A stretch of 64,000 nt of DNA from Dermatophilus congolensis. Lineage in GTDB: Bacteria > Actinomycetota > Actinomycetes > Actinomycetales > Dermatophilaceae. The stretch is taken from assembly GCF_900187045.1 (NCBI RefSeq), contig NZ_LT906453.1, forward strand, positions 930,001 to 994,000, written 5' to 3'. The translations under genes were made by a program, and so were the position numbers. The notes beneath the pieces are model-generated. The model did not search any database. It saw only the letters and a list, made by a program, of their open reading frames with translations, and had not been told where the DNA came from. Position 1 is the stretch's first letter. Each line of letters opens with the position of its first letter. Below, piece by piece: positions 55,160-63,998 of this stretch.

Positions 55160-55290
55160 ATGGTGCGTGCCGGACCGGGAGCGCCTCACGGCGCGTGGCC
55201 GCTCTTGGCGGCTGAAGTTGGGACCCGGGGCTGCCGCGGCCCGGCACATGGACAACGGTACAGAATGCGAGTGCGCATGTCGCCTCGGCT
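55160..55290 (+). ncRNA. GC-rich multi-hairpin region, possible structured RNA
   Basis: Inside the 255-base gap between pstB and the NUDIX gene, GTGCCGG (55167-55173) pairs exactly with CCGGCAC (55241-55247), enclosing two clear hairpins: GCGCC-tcac-GGCGC (55181-55194) and GCCGC-tcttg-GCGGC (55198-55212), plus a weaker GGGC/GCCC one; an ATGCG/CGCAT hairpin follows near 55.27 kb. A closing stem around several hairpins looks like a folded RNA rather than a simple terminator. It matches no RNA family I know (not SRP, RNase P, tmRNA or tRNA). An ORF from 55160 lies over it but looks like noise. Confidence 0.35.
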
Positions 55291-55328
55291 TCTGCCTTGT
55301 TGGACGCGAGTAGATGCGTTACCGCAGT

Positions 55329-56267
55329 TCAGACGCGGTGTCGCCGGACGGCAACAATGTGGCGATCTGATGCATTCACTGCCAGGTGAATCGCGATTGC
55401 TTCGCCTTTGTCCATTCCGTTGTGTGCTGCTTCAAGGAGCACATGGGCAGTGTCTTTATCGGGTGCATCGTGGGCCAGGCAGGTCAGGAGAGTCTCAATG
55501 AGGGGCCCGTGAGTGCATAGCGCTGCTCCTAGGCCTTTTTTACGTATCCAGTCGGTGAGTTTGTCCACACAGCGGCGGGCTGCTTTGGGGTGGGCAGCGA
55601 ACCCTTCTTCAGTGAGCCGATCTGTTTGCCGTATCGGAATTGTGAGTTTCTTTGAGGCCCAGTGGAATGTGGTGGCACAGCGTTCGCTGGATGAGCTGAC
55701 TAGTCGATGCACGTTGTAGGCCTGCAGGAGTGGGGGCAGTGTTTTGGCTTGGGCGAGTCCGTCTTTGCTTAGAGGGCGCCGTTGGTCGTGTTTGCGCCAT
55801 TGTTTTCGTGGTACGGCTAGCGCGTGGCGTACGAAGATCAGTGGTGCAGTGGCCAGGGTGTTTTCGTGGTGATGGCGTTGGAGCTCTAGGAGAGGGATCT
55901 GGTCGCGTTCGTAGGTGAGGGTGGTAAGTGCTTCGGGGATGGATAGCCATGCGACTTCGTCAACTTCGTGGAGGAGTTTGCCTGTGCCTCCGGTGATGGT
56001 TGCGCTCCAGTAGTCGACGGTTTTGGGTCTGGTGTTGACGGTGTATTGGGTTGTGGGGAGAGGCACGCCGAGCCGGATGTTGAGTCCGGTTTCTTCGTGG
56101 GTTTCGCGGATGGCCGCGATGGGGCTGCGTTCGCCTGGGTCGAGGTGTCCTTTGGGCCAGCTCCAGTCGTTGTGGTGGGGTCGGTGGACCAAGGCGACTT
56201 CGATACCGTCTGGGCTTTTGCGCCAGGGGATGGTGCCTGCGGCGCGGATGGTGGTGTTTTTGCTCAT
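55329..56267 (-). CDS. NUDIX hydrolase fused to histidine phosphatase (MutT1-like)
   Basis: A 312-residue two-domain protein. Residues about 5-135 are a NUDIX domain with [23 protein letters not shown]-type box (GX5EX7REX2EEXG). Residues about 140-312 are a histidine-phosphatase domain with FVRHALAV (RHG motif as RHA) and [12 protein letters not shown]. This matches mycobacterial MutT1, which sanitises 8-oxo-dGTP and hydrolyses dinucleoside polyphosphates. The ATG at 56267 overlaps the stop of the polyphosphate kinase fusion gene. Confidence 0.9.
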   Translation of the reverse strand: MSKNTTIRAAGTIPWRKSPDGIEVALVHRPHHNDWSWPKGHLDPGERSPIAAIRETHEETGLNIRLGVPLPTTQYTVNTRPKTVDYWSATITGGTGKLLHEVDEVAWLSIPEALTTLTYERDQIPLLELQRHHHENTLATAPLIFVRHALAVPRKQWRKHDQRRPLSKDGLAQAKTLPPLLQAYNVHRLVSSSSERCATTFHWASKKLTIPIRQTDRLTEEGFAAHPKAARRCVDKLTDWIRKKGLGAALCTHGPLIETLLTCLAHDAPDKDTAHVLLEAAHNGMDKGEAIAIHLAVNASDRHIVAVRRHRV

Positions 56268-59200
56268 CGTGTGCGTGCTCGTTTGCGGCGGGCGCTGTGT
56301 TCTTCGATGAGGCGTGCTTGCATGTCGACCAGGGGGGTACCTTCGGGGGAGTTGTAGTGGCGTGTCCAGCGTCCGTCGCCGCCGAGGTGATAGCTGGCTG
56401 TTTCGTCGCTCATACCGAGTTCGACGAGTGCTGATGTTTGTTCGATGTGTCGGGGGTCAGATAGGCGTACTAGTGCTTCGACTCGTCGGTCGAGGTTGCG
56501 GTGCATCATGTCGGAGCTGCCGATGAAAGCGATGCGTTCGTCGCGGGGGCCGAAGAGGAATACGCGGGAGTGTTCGAGGAATCTACCGATGATGGAGCGG
56601 ACGCGGATGTTTTCGCTCATGCCTTCGACACCGGGTCTTAGGGAGCAAATGCCGCGTACGAGAACGTCAACGTTGACTCCTGCTTGGCTTGCGCGGTAGA
56701 GCTCGTCGATGACGGCTTCGTCGACGATGGAGTTCACTTTGATGCCGACGTAGGCGGGGAGGCCGTTTTCGGCTCGTTCGATTTGGGCGCCGATGTGGTC
56801 CAGCAGGCCGGTGCGTACGGTGCGGGGGGCGACGAGGAGTCGTTCGTAGGTGGTTGCTGGGGCCCATCCGGAGAGTTGGTTGAAGAGTTTGGTCATGTCG
56901 TCGGCGATGACCGGGTCTTTGGTGAAGAGGCCGTAGTCCTCGTAGAGGCGGGCGGTTTTGGGGTGGTAGTTGCCGGTGCCGATGTGGCAGTACCGGACGA
57001 GGCCTGATTGTTCGCGGCGGACTACTTGGGAGAGTTTGCAGTGTGTTTTGAGACCGACGACGCCGTAGACGACGTGGACTCCTGCGTGTTCGAGTTTGCG
57101 GGCCCAGTCGATGTTGTTTTGTTCATCGAAGCGGGCTTTGATCTCGACTACTGCTAGGACTTGTTTGCCGTCGTCGGCGGCATCGATGAGGGCGTCGATG
57201 ATGGGTGAGTCGCCGCTGGTTCGGTAGAGGGTTTGGCGTATGGCTAGGACGTTGGGGTCGGCTGCGGCTTGTTCGATGAAGGCTTGTACTGAGGTGGAGA
57301 AGGAGTCGTAGGGGTGTTGGACGAGGACGTCTTTGGCGCGGATGGCCGTGAACATGTTTGCGGCTTTGCTGGATTCAACGCGGGCGAGGTCGGGGTGACT
57401 GCGGGGGACGAATCCGGGGTATTTGAGTTCGGTGCGTTCCAGGTCGGCGATGGCGCGTAGGCCGCGTAGGTCTAGGGGGGCGGGAAGGCGTAGGACTTCT
57501 TTGGGGTGGATGTGCATTTCGCGGGTGAGTAGCGCCATGACGTGTTCGCTAATGCCGTCTTCGACTTCGAGTCGTACGGGTGGTCCGAAGCGTCGGCGGG
57601 TGAGTTCTTTTTCGAGTGCGGTGAGGAGGTTTTCGGCGTCGTCTTCTTCGACTTCGAGGTCTTCGTTGCGGGTGACACGGAAGGTGAAGTGTTCGCGGAC
57701 GTCCATGCCGGGGAAGAGGCGGTCAAGGTGGACGGCGATGATTTCTTCGATGGGGACGAAGCGGGCGCTGTGGGGGGTGTTGTCTTCGTCGTCGAGGGGG
57801 ACGAGTCGGGGTAGGAGGGAGGGGATTTTGAGGCGGGCGAAGTGTTCGTTTCCTGTTTCGGTATTGACGAGTACGACGGCCATGTTGAGGGAGAGGCCGG
57901 AGATGTAGGGAAAGGGGTGGGAGGGGTCGACGGCCAGGGGGGTTAGGACGGGGAAGACCGTGGCGTCGAACCATTGGGTTAGGTGTGCGCGTTCGTCGTT
58001 GGCGAGGTCGGCCCAGTGAGCCATGGTGATGCCTTCGGCGGCCAGGGCGGGTTGGATTTCGTCGATGTAGAGGTGGGCGTGGCGTTGTTGTAGTTCGGAG
58101 CTGACGGTGTGGATGCGGTCCAGGAGTTCGCGGGGTTCGAGTCCAGAGGCGGAGCGCACTGCTAGTCCGGTGGCGATGCGGCGTTTGAGTCCGGCGACGC
58201 GGACCATGAAGAACTCGTCGAGGTTGCTGGCGAAGATGGATAGGAAGTTGACGCGTTCTAGTAGAGGCACGGTGGTGTCTTCGGCCATTTGCATGACGCG
58301 TTCGTTAAAGGCGAGCCAGCTGATTTCGCGGTCGAGGAAGCGGTCGGTGGGGAATTCTTCTTCGGTGGTGTTGTGCTGGGGTAGGGGGATGAATCGGGGT
58401 TCGGGGGCGCGTCGGGGGGCCACGGAGGTGGGGACGGTTGTGGTTTCGTTGGTGGGGGCCGGGGAGCTGGTGTCATTGCTCATGGTGTGTGCTTTCTGGC
58501 CGGTGGGGGTGTGCGCGTATTGGACGTCGTGTGCGGTGCGGTGGAATCCGGCGTGTTGGTAGGTGGCGATGGCTGGGGTGTTGTCGCCTTCGACGTAGAG
58601 GTCGATGGTGGTGGCGCCGGTGGTGCTTAGGTGGGCCAGTCCTAGGGCGGTGGCGGCGGTGCCTAGTCCGTGTCCTTGGTGGTCTGGGTGGACGCCGACG
58701 ACGTAGATTTCGCCGGGTTCGTTGGTGTGGGGGTGTTTGGTCCAGTGGAAGGCGGCGAGGGGGCCTTCGGTGTTGGGTGTGTTGCTGGGGGCGTGGATGA
58801 GGAAGAAGCCGTTGGGGTCGAACCAGGGTTCAGCGAAGCGGGCGTGGAGGTCTTCGCGGGTGATGCGGCCTTGTTCTGGGTGGGTGGCGAATGCTGCGGC
58901 GTTGACGTTGAGCCAGTCGGTGGTGTCGTGGTCGTTGTTGAGGTTGAAGGTGCGCCAGGTGTAGCCGTCAGGCAGGGCGATGTCGTGGGGGTTGGTGGGG
59001 GTGATGCCTTCGGCTGGGCGGCTCATTTTCCACAGTTCGCGAACGGTGGTGAGGTGTGTTTTGTGGGCGAGGTGTTGGGCTGCGGGTAGGTGTCCGTGTG
59101 CCCAGAAGTGTGTGGTGGGGTGGGTGGTGAGGATGGTGGTGATGAGGTGGGTGCCGTGTCCGTGGGTACGGGCGGTGGGGGCTACGGCGATTTCGGCGCT

Positions 59201-59428
59201 GGGTGCGTCGGTGAGGTTGTCGATGTGGGCGGCGGCGACCAGGGGGCTGGTGGTGTCTTCTGGGTTGTGACGTAGGAGGATGAAGGCGTGGTTGCCTTCG
59301 GTGGTGGAGGCTGCGTGGAGCATGGTGGCTTCGGAGAAGGCTTCGACGCCGTCGGCGTCTGCGACGGCCTGAGCTAGCGCGCGGAACTCGGTGAGTTCGG
59401 GCTCGGTCAGGACGCGTTGTGCATTCAT
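56264..59428 (-). CDS. Mycothiol synthase (MshD)-polyphosphate kinase 1 fusion
   Basis: One uninterrupted 1,054-codon frame holding two enzymes. Residues about 1-310 are MshD with two GNAT domains: the first has [16 protein letters not shown], the second [25 protein letters not shown]; MshD acetylates Cys-GlcN-Ins to make mycothiol. From Met316 (codon at 58483) a complete PPK1 follows: [75 protein letters not shown] with the phosphorylated His, and [14 protein letters not shown]. The family is normally two genes; here there is no stop between them, only ~10 linker residues after the MshD end. An internal start at 58483 with a weak AGAAAG site could still make free PPK. ATG 59428 is chosen for MshD; 59446 is possible. 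Confidence 0.85.
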   Translation of the reverse strand: MNAQRVLTEPELTEFRALAQAVADADGVEAFSEATMLHAASTTEGNHAFILLRHNPEDTTSPLVAAAHIDNLTDAPSAEIAVAPTARTHGHGTHLITTILTTHPTTHFWAHGHLPAAQHLAHKTHLTTVRELWKMSRPAEGITPTNPHDIALPDGYTWRTFNLNNDHDTTDWLNVNAAAFATHPEQGRITREDLHARFAEPWFDPNGFFLIHAPSNTPNTEGPLAAFHWTKHPHTNEPGEIYVVGVHPDHQGHGLGTAATALGLAHLSTTGATTIDLYVEGDNTPAIATYQHAGFHRTAHDVQYAHTPTGQKAHTMSNDTSSPAPTNETTTVPTSVAPRRAPEPRFIPLPQHNTTEEEFPTDRFLDREISWLAFNERVMQMAEDTTVPLLERVNFLSIFASNLDEFFMVRVAGLKRRIATGLAVRSASGLEPRELLDRIHTVSSELQQRHAHLYIDEIQPALAAEGITMAHWADLANDERAHLTQWFDATVFPVLTPLAVDPSHPFPYISGLSLNMAVVLVNTETGNEHFARLKIPSLLPRLVPLDDEDNTPHSARFVPIEEIIAVHLDRLFPGMDVREHFTFRVTRNEDLEVEEDDAENLLTALEKELTRRRFGPPVRLEVEDGISEHVMALLTREMHIHPKEVLRLPAPLDLRGLRAIADLERTELKYPGFVPRSHPDLARVESSKAANMFTAIRAKDVLVQHPYDSFSTSVQAFIEQAAADPNVLAIRQTLYRTSGDSPIIDALIDAADDGKQVLAVVEIKARFDEQNNIDWARKLEHAGVHVVYGVVGLKTHCKLSQVVRREQSGLVRYCHIGTGNYHPKTARLYEDYGLFTKDPVIADDMTKLFNQLSGWAPATTYERLLVAPRTVRTGLLDHIGAQIERAENGLPAYVGIKVNSIVDEAVIDELYRASQAGVNVDVLVRGICSLRPGVEGMSENIRVRSIIGRFLEHSRVFLFGPRDERIAFIGSSDMMHRNLDRRVEALVRLSDPRHIEQTSALVELGMSDETASYHLGGDGRWTRHYNSPEGTPLVDMQARLIEEHSARRKRARTR

Positions 59429-59492
59429 GCTTCCATCTTGGCGCATTGCTGCGTCGAGTTGGGGGTGGGCGTGTATGTGATTGTTCGGTGGG

Positions 59493-60176
59493 TTAGGGGT
59501 GGGGGTCTCCGGGTGGGTTGAATCGGTAGCCGACGTTGCGGACGGTGGCGATGAGTTCTTCGTGTTCGTGGCCGAGTTTTGCGCGTAGGCGTCGGATGTG
59601 TACGTCGACGGTGCGGGTGCCGCCGAAGTAGTCGTATCCCCAGACTTCTTGGAGGAGTTGGGCTCGGGTGAAGGCGCGTCCGGGGTGGTTGGCGAGGTGT
59701 TTGAGGAGTTCGAATTCTTTGTAGGTGAGGTCGAGTAGGTCTCCGGCCAGTCGGGCGGTGTAGGCGGATTCGTCGATGGTGAGTTGGCCGGAGGTGATGC
59801 GGTCGTTGTCTGCGGTGGGGGCGGGTGGGCGGCGGCTGGTGGCTAGGCGGATGCGGGCATCTATTTCGGCTGGTCCGGCGTTGGTGAGGAGGATGTCGTC
59901 GATGCCCCAGTCGGCGTTGATGGTGATGAGTCCGCCTTCGGTGACGATGGCGAGGATGGGGATGTCGGGTAGGGCTATGGAGATGTGTCGGCAGTGGGCT
60001 TTGGCACGGGCAAGGTCGTGGCGTGCGTCGATGAGCAGGATGTCGAATCCGGTGCTGGGAGTGGGGGTGTGGGTGTCGATGGGCATGTGGGCGACGTCGT
60101 GGGGGAGGAGGCCGAGGGCGGGTAGGACGTCGAGGTGCCGTGAGGGCATTGACGTCATCAGGAGGAGCCGGGCCAT
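59493..60176 (-). CDS. glnR: GlnR-type OmpR-family regulator
   Basis: A 227-residue winged-helix regulator. The C-terminal half ([59 protein letters not shown]) is the diagnostic actinobacterial GlnR sequence, the global regulator of nitrogen assimilation. The N-terminal receiver is degenerate, keeping Asp50 in [10 protein letters not shown] but not the usual acidic pocket, as in known GlnR, so phosphorylation may not be needed. It lies just upstream of, and on the same strand as, the mshD-ppk fusion. No partner kinase is adjacent. Confidence 0.9.
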   Translation of the reverse strand: MARLLLMTSMPSRHLDVLPALGLLPHDVAHMPIDTHTPTPSTGFDILLIDARHDLARAKAHCRHISIALPDIPILAIVTEGGLITINADWGIDDILLTNAGPAEIDARIRLATSRRPPAPTADNDRITSGQLTIDESAYTARLAGDLLDLTYKEFELLKHLANHPGRAFTRAQLLQEVWGYDYFGGTRTVDVHIRRLRAKLGHEHEELIATVRNVGYRFNPPGDPHP

Positions 60177-60298
60177 GCGTCTGAGAATACGATTGGTGGG
60201 AGGGTTGCTGTTGGTCGGCGGTCTACTTTTGGGTTGTTTGAGGTTGTTGTGTGTGGCTGTGAGCAGGTTGCTTGTGGCTGTGTGAGGAGGGACTGATT

Positions 60299-60541
60299 GT
60301 GGCTGGTGTTGTGACGGTGCGGTATTGGGCTGCGGCTGCGGCTGCGGCGGGGTGTGACAGTGAGGTTGTTTCGGCGGGCACGGTGGGTGAGGTGTTGGAT
60401 GCGGTGGTGGTGGTGCATCCGGAGTTGGAGAAGGTGGTGGGTGTATGTACGTGTTTGGTGGATGGTGTGAGGGCTGATCGTGGCCGGGTTGTGGGGGATG
60501 GTTCGGTGGTTGAGGTGCTTCCTCCGTTCGCGGGAGGGTGA
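60299..60541 (+). CDS. MoaD/ThiS-family sulfur carrier
   Basis: An 80-residue ubiquitin-fold protein: VVTVRYWAAAAAAAG at the start, GTVGEVLDAVVVVHPELEKV, VLVDG-like CLVDGVRADRG, and the C-terminal FAGG tail used for adenylation and thiocarboxylate formation. Starts at GTG 60299 with GAGGAGG nine bases upstream. Divergent from glnR. It could serve molybdopterin or another sulfur-transfer pathway; no MoaE or ThiF is next to it. Confidence 0.85.
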   Translation: MAGVVTVRYWAAAAAAAGCDSEVVSAGTVGEVLDAVVVVHPELEKVVGVCTCLVDGVRADRGRVVGDGSVVEVLPPFAGG

Positions 60542-60583
60542 TTCAGGGGAACAGGTGTGGGGTGGACTGGCTAGGGTGGTTGT

Positions 60584-61396
60584 GTGAGTGAGAGTCCCGA
60601 TCTCGTGACATGGGCTGTGTGGCCTGCATCTATGGCGTGTCTTGCGGTGACGGTGGCGGCAGGTGTGGGGATTGCCACTGGTGTGCCGGCGTTGATGACG
60701 TTGGGTGTGGGGGTGCCGATGTTGATGATGGCTAATGGGTGGGTTCGGTTGTTGCAGTTGCCGAGTCCGCGTGGGACGACGGGGATTTTGGTTGCTGCTG
60801 CGGTGATTTTGGTGGCTGGTGGGTGGGTGACGCACCGGACGCATGTGAGCATGTTGGTGGCAGCGATTGCTGTGGTGCTGGTGTTGGAGTTTGTGCATCA
60901 GTTGGGGCGGCGGGATCGGCGGCCGCGGTTGGTGGAGTCAGTGTCGTCGGCGGTTTTTGGCATCACGGTGGTTGCTTCGGGGTCGTGTTTTTTGATTTTG
61001 GAGGGGCCGGTGGGGCATGCGGCGTCCTTGGGCGTGGTTGCGGCGACGTTGGTGGGTGTGGCGGCTGATGGATTGCCTGGTGTTTTGGTGAGTCGTGGTC
61101 GTGCGTGGGTGCCGGCGGTGGTTGCGTCGTTGTTGGGTGCGGTTGTTGGTGCTTTGGTGTGGCTGTGGGTGGGGCCGCAGGGGGTTGGTAGTGATGTGTG
61201 GGTGGCGGGTTTGGCTGGTGGTTTGGCTGGTTTGGGGTCTTTTACGTTGCGGTTGGCGTTGTGTGGTCTTCCGACGATTGCGGGTTTTCGGGCGCGGTGG
61301 GCTGCGGGTGCGGCGAGTTTGTTGGTGACGGGTGTGGTTGCGTATGGGCAGGCGTGGGTGGTGTTGGGGTCGTTGGTGCCGTTGTTGAGTGGGTGA
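60584..61396 (+). CDS. Integral membrane protein, function unknown
   Basis: A 270-residue protein with about eight hydrophobic helices spread over its length (for example MACLAVTVAAGVGIATGVPAL-type start, GILVAAAVILVAGGW, MLVAAIAVVLVLEFV, and a C-terminal SLLVTGVVAYGQAWVVLG). A charged loop QLGRRDRRPR lies near residue 110. No family motif recognised. Starts at GTG 60584, 42 bases after the MoaD-like gene. Confidence 0.75.
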   Translation: MSESPDLVTWAVWPASMACLAVTVAAGVGIATGVPALMTLGVGVPMLMMANGWVRLLQLPSPRGTTGILVAAAVILVAGGWVTHRTHVSMLVAAIAVVLVLEFVHQLGRRDRRPRLVESVSSAVFGITVVASGSCFLILEGPVGHAASLGVVAATLVGVAADGLPGVLVSRGRAWVPAVVASLLGAVVGALVWLWVGPQGVGSDVWVAGLAGGLAGLGSFTLRLALCGLPTIAGFRARWAAGAASLLVTGVVAYGQAWVVLGSLVPLLSG

Positions 61397-61457
61397 GGAG
61401 TGGGCTGTTGGGTGGTTGGAGGTGCGCAAGGTGCCGTGTATCGGGGAGGATGGCGGC

Positions 61458-61961
61458 ATGGTTTTTGAGCTAGATGTGACTTTGAACCCTGAGGTTGCCC
61501 CGTTGGCGTGGTTGGTTGGCTCTTGGCGTGGTTTGGGAGTGGTGGGTTATCCCGGTATGGAGTCGTGCAACATGGTGCAGGAGGTGGAGATTACTCATGA
61601 TGGGCGTCCGTTCCTGACGATGAATTCTCGTTCGTGGGAGTTGGACGAGGAGGGCAAGCAAGTTCGTCCTCTGGCCACGGAGACGGGGTATTGGCGTGTG
61701 GTGGGTGATGGTGAGATTGAGCTGTTGTTGGCGCATCCGACGGGCATTGTGGAGATGTTTGTCGGGAAGAAGGAGAAGGAGCGTCCTGTCATCGAGATGG
61801 CTACCGATGGTGTGATGCGTTCTCCTGCTGCGCGGGAGTACAACTCGGCTAAGCGCATGTATGGGTTGGTGGATTCGAAGTTGATGTGGGTGTTGGAGAT
61901 GGCTGCTGATGGTCATCCGATGACGTCGCACATGTCTGCGCAGCTTGAGCGGGTTGCGTGA
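61458..61961 (+). CDS. Nitrobindin-like / FABP-family heme-binding protein
   Basis: A 167-residue beta-barrel protein of the DUF1794/nitrobindin family: LAWLVGSWRGLGVVGYPG at the start (the GxWxGxG motif), QEVEITHDGRPFLTMNSRSW, TETGYWRV, and a long strand end LMWVLEMAADGHPMTSHMSAQLERV. In relatives a His near the C-terminus binds heme; a His is present in MTSHMSAQL or DGHPM (which one is not certain). The ATG at 61458 with GGGGAGGA seven bases upstream is clearly the start. It overlaps the YgfZ-like gene by four bases. Confidence 0.88.
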   Translation: MVFELDVTLNPEVAPLAWLVGSWRGLGVVGYPGMESCNMVQEVEITHDGRPFLTMNSRSWELDEEGKQVRPLATETGYWRVVGDGEIELLLAHPTGIVEMFVGKKEKERPVIEMATDGVMRSPAAREYNSAKRMYGLVDSKLMWVLEMAADGHPMTSHMSAQLERVA

Positions 61962-63097
61962 GGGGCGAGGTTCCTCCCGCCTCGCCACTGTTGGGGCGCC
62001 CGAAGGCAGTGGCTGGGGTGGGGGTGGATGCCGGGATTGCTGTGCATTACGGGGATCCGTTGCGTGAGTCGCGTTTGTTGGAGCAGGGCGTGGCGGTGGC
62101 GGATTTGTCGAATCGTGGTGTGGTGACGGTTTCGGGGCCGGATCGGTTGAGTTGGTTGAACTCGCTCACTACGCAGTTGTTGCTGGGGTTGGCGCCGCGG
62201 CAGTCGATGAGCACGCTTGTGTTGGATCCGCAGGGGCGGATTGAGCATGACTTGCATGTTGTCGATGACGGTCAGACGTTGTGGATGACGGTTGAGCCGG
62301 GTACCTCTGGTGCGGTTGTGGCGTGGCTGGATTCGATGAGGTTCATGCTGCGTGTTGAGGTTGCTGATGTCTCTGATCGGTTCGCGGTGGTGGGTGAGCC
62401 GGTTGCGCGTGAGTCGGTTGAGGGCGAGTTGCTTGCCTGGGTGGATGCGTGGCCGGGGCCGGTTGGTGATACTGCGTGTTATGGGCCGGATGCGCCGGTG
62501 TCGCGGCCGGTTCGTGGGCGTGCGGCGTTGCAGCGGCGGTTGGCCTCTGGGGATGCTGCTGGACAGGTTGTGTCTGAGCAGGTGGGGCAGGTTGTTCCAG
62601 GGTTTGAGCATCCGGGGCGGGAGCGTGCGTGGCGTGAGGTGATTGTGCCTCGGGAGGGGATTGAAGGATTTGTTGGTGATCGGCCGTTAGCGGGTATGGC
62701 TGCGGTTGAGGCGCAGCGGATTCAGGCGTGGCGTCCTCGGTGTGGTTATGAAACTGACAGTCGGACTATCCCTCATGAGTTGGATTGGCTTCGGGTGGCG
62801 GTGCATCTGCGTAAGGGGTGTTATCGCGGTCAGGAGACGGTGGCGCGGGTTCATAATTTGGGTCGTCCGCCGCGCCGGTTGTTTTTTGCTCATCTGGATG
62901 GTTCGGGGCATACGTTGCCTGATCTTGGTGCTGAGCTGACGTTGGATGGGCGTGTGGTGGGGCGGTTGTCGTCTGTGGCGATGCATCACGTGGATGGCCC
63001 GGTAGGTCTTGGGGTGGTGCGTAGGAACACTCCTGTTGATGCAGTGTTGTTGGCTGGTGATGTGACGGTTGCGCAGACCGTGATTGTGCAGCCGTGA
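61958..63097 (+). CDS. YgfZ/GcvT folate-binding protein
   Basis: A 379-residue folate-binding protein used in Fe-S cluster repair or assembly. The family signature KGCYRGQETVAR is present near residue 290, preceded by GMAAVEAQRIQAWRPRCGYETD. It starts at GTG 61958 in overlap with the nitrobindin-like gene. A heme-binding and an Fe-S-handling protein together point to redox or iron homeostasis. Confidence 0.93.
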   Translation: MRGEVPPASPLLGRPKAVAGVGVDAGIAVHYGDPLRESRLLEQGVAVADLSNRGVVTVSGPDRLSWLNSLTTQLLLGLAPRQSMSTLVLDPQGRIEHDLHVVDDGQTLWMTVEPGTSGAVVAWLDSMRFMLRVEVADVSDRFAVVGEPVARESVEGELLAWVDAWPGPVGDTACYGPDAPVSRPVRGRAALQRRLASGDAAGQVVSEQVGQVVPGFEHPGRERAWREVIVPREGIEGFVGDRPLAGMAAVEAQRIQAWRPRCGYETDSRTIPHELDWLRVAVHLRKGCYRGQETVARVHNLGRPPRRLFFAHLDGSGHTLPDLGAELTLDGRVVGRLSSVAMHHVDGPVGLGVVRRNTPVDAVLLAGDVTVAQTVIVQP

Positions 63098-63125
63098 TGT
63101 TTTTGGTTTGCGGTGAGGGGTTGTT

Positions 63126-63551
63126 GTGAGAGCAGTTGTGCAGCGGGCTACGCGTGGTGCGGTGCGGGTTGCTGGTGAGGTGGTTGGGCAGATCACGAGG
63201 CCGGGGTTGGTTGTCCTTGTTGCTGCGCATGTGAATGACACTGCGGCTGAGGTCGATGTGATGGCGCGCAAGATTGCTCAGTTGCGGTTGTCTCGTGATG
63301 AGACGTCGGTTAGTGATGATGGCGCGCCGGTTTTGTTGGTCAGTCAGTTCACTTTGTATGGGAGTACGCGTAAGGGGCGGCGTCCATCGTGGAGTGAGTC
63401 GGCGCGCGGTGATGTGGCTGAGCCGTTGTTTGATGCGTTGGTTGAGGCTTTGCGGGCGCAGGGTGTGGAGGTTGCAACGGGGCGCTTTGGCGCTGATATG
63501 GAGGTGGAGTTGGTTAATGATGGGCCGTTTACGGTGATTGTTGATGTGTGA
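63126..63551 (+). CDS. dtd: D-aminoacyl-tRNA deacylase
   Basis: A 141-residue DTD protein that removes D-amino acids from tRNA. Seen: MRAVVQRATRGAVRV at the start, LLVSQFTLYGSTRKGRRPSW (the SQxTL active-site motif) and a terminal NDGPFT (the Gly-Pro chirality-proofreading motif appears as GP). Full length. Starts at GTG 63126, 28 bases after the ygfZ-like stop. Confidence 0.95.
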   Translation: MRAVVQRATRGAVRVAGEVVGQITRPGLVVLVAAHVNDTAAEVDVMARKIAQLRLSRDETSVSDDGAPVLLVSQFTLYGSTRKGRRPSWSESARGDVAEPLFDALVEALRAQGVEVATGRFGADMEVELVNDGPFTVIVDV

Positions 63552-63585
63552 CGTGTAGGTGTTGGTTGGTGTGTTCTGGGTGGAT

Positions 63586-63639
63586 GCGTACGTGAACACG
63601 GATCCACACGCTGCGGTTGGCAACCTGGGGCACGTACGC
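63586..63639. promoter_or_regulatory. 9-bp inverted repeat upstream of the DUF2516 gene
   Basis: GCGTACGTG (63586-63594) and CACGTACGC (63631-63639) are exact complements 36 bases apart. The second overlaps a possible -10 (TACGCT, 63635-63640) that would start transcription at the ATG at 63648. Could be an operator pair or a DNA-looping site. Confidence 0.3.
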
Positions 63640-63647
63640 TGGTGTGC

Positions 63648-63998
63648 ATGTTGGCGACCTTGATGACGTTGCAGAGCTTCGCGCTTTTGGCGTTGGGGGT
63701 GATTGCTTTTGGTGCGTCATTGTGGGCGTTGGTGGATTCTGTTTTGCATCCGGCTGGTTCGTATCAGGCGGCTGAAAAGCTTACGAAGCCTGCGTGGGTC
63801 GGGATTAATGCCGTGGCTGCGCTTATCACTTTTGTTGGTGTGACGAATGTGGCTGGGCTGGGGGCTTTTTCTTTGATCGCGATTGTTGCGGTTGGGGTGT
63901 ATTTCGCTGATGCCCGCCCTGCTTTGCGTCAATACACGCCCATGATTAAACGTCGTAAAGACTCTTCCGGTGGTTTTGGTCCGCACGGAAGCTGGTGA
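63648..63998 (+). CDS. DUF2516 family membrane protein
   Basis: A 116-residue protein with three hydrophobic helices (MTLQSFALLALGVIAFGASLW, VGINAVAALITFVGV, FSLIAIVAVGVYFAD) and a basic C-terminus (MIKRRKDSSGG). This matches the actinobacterial DUF2516 family of unknown role. The ATG at 63648 fits a leaderless start; a GTG at 63642 is also possible. Confidence 0.85.
   Translation: MLATLMTLQSFALLALGVIAFGASLWALVDSVLHPAGSYQAAEKLTKPAWVGINAVAALITFVGVTNVAGLGAFSLIAIVAVGVYFADARPALRQYTPMIKRRKDSSGGFGPHGSW

Noticed and set aside
55167-55247. tRNA (including selenocysteine tRNA) at the hairpin cluster
   Set aside because: There is a seven-pair outer stem but no T-loop sequence, no plausible anticodon arm and no CCA-compatible end.
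55160-55501. 113-residue ORF downstream of pstB
   Set aside because: It runs across the hairpin-rich region and into the opposite-strand NUDIX gene, with no family resemblance.
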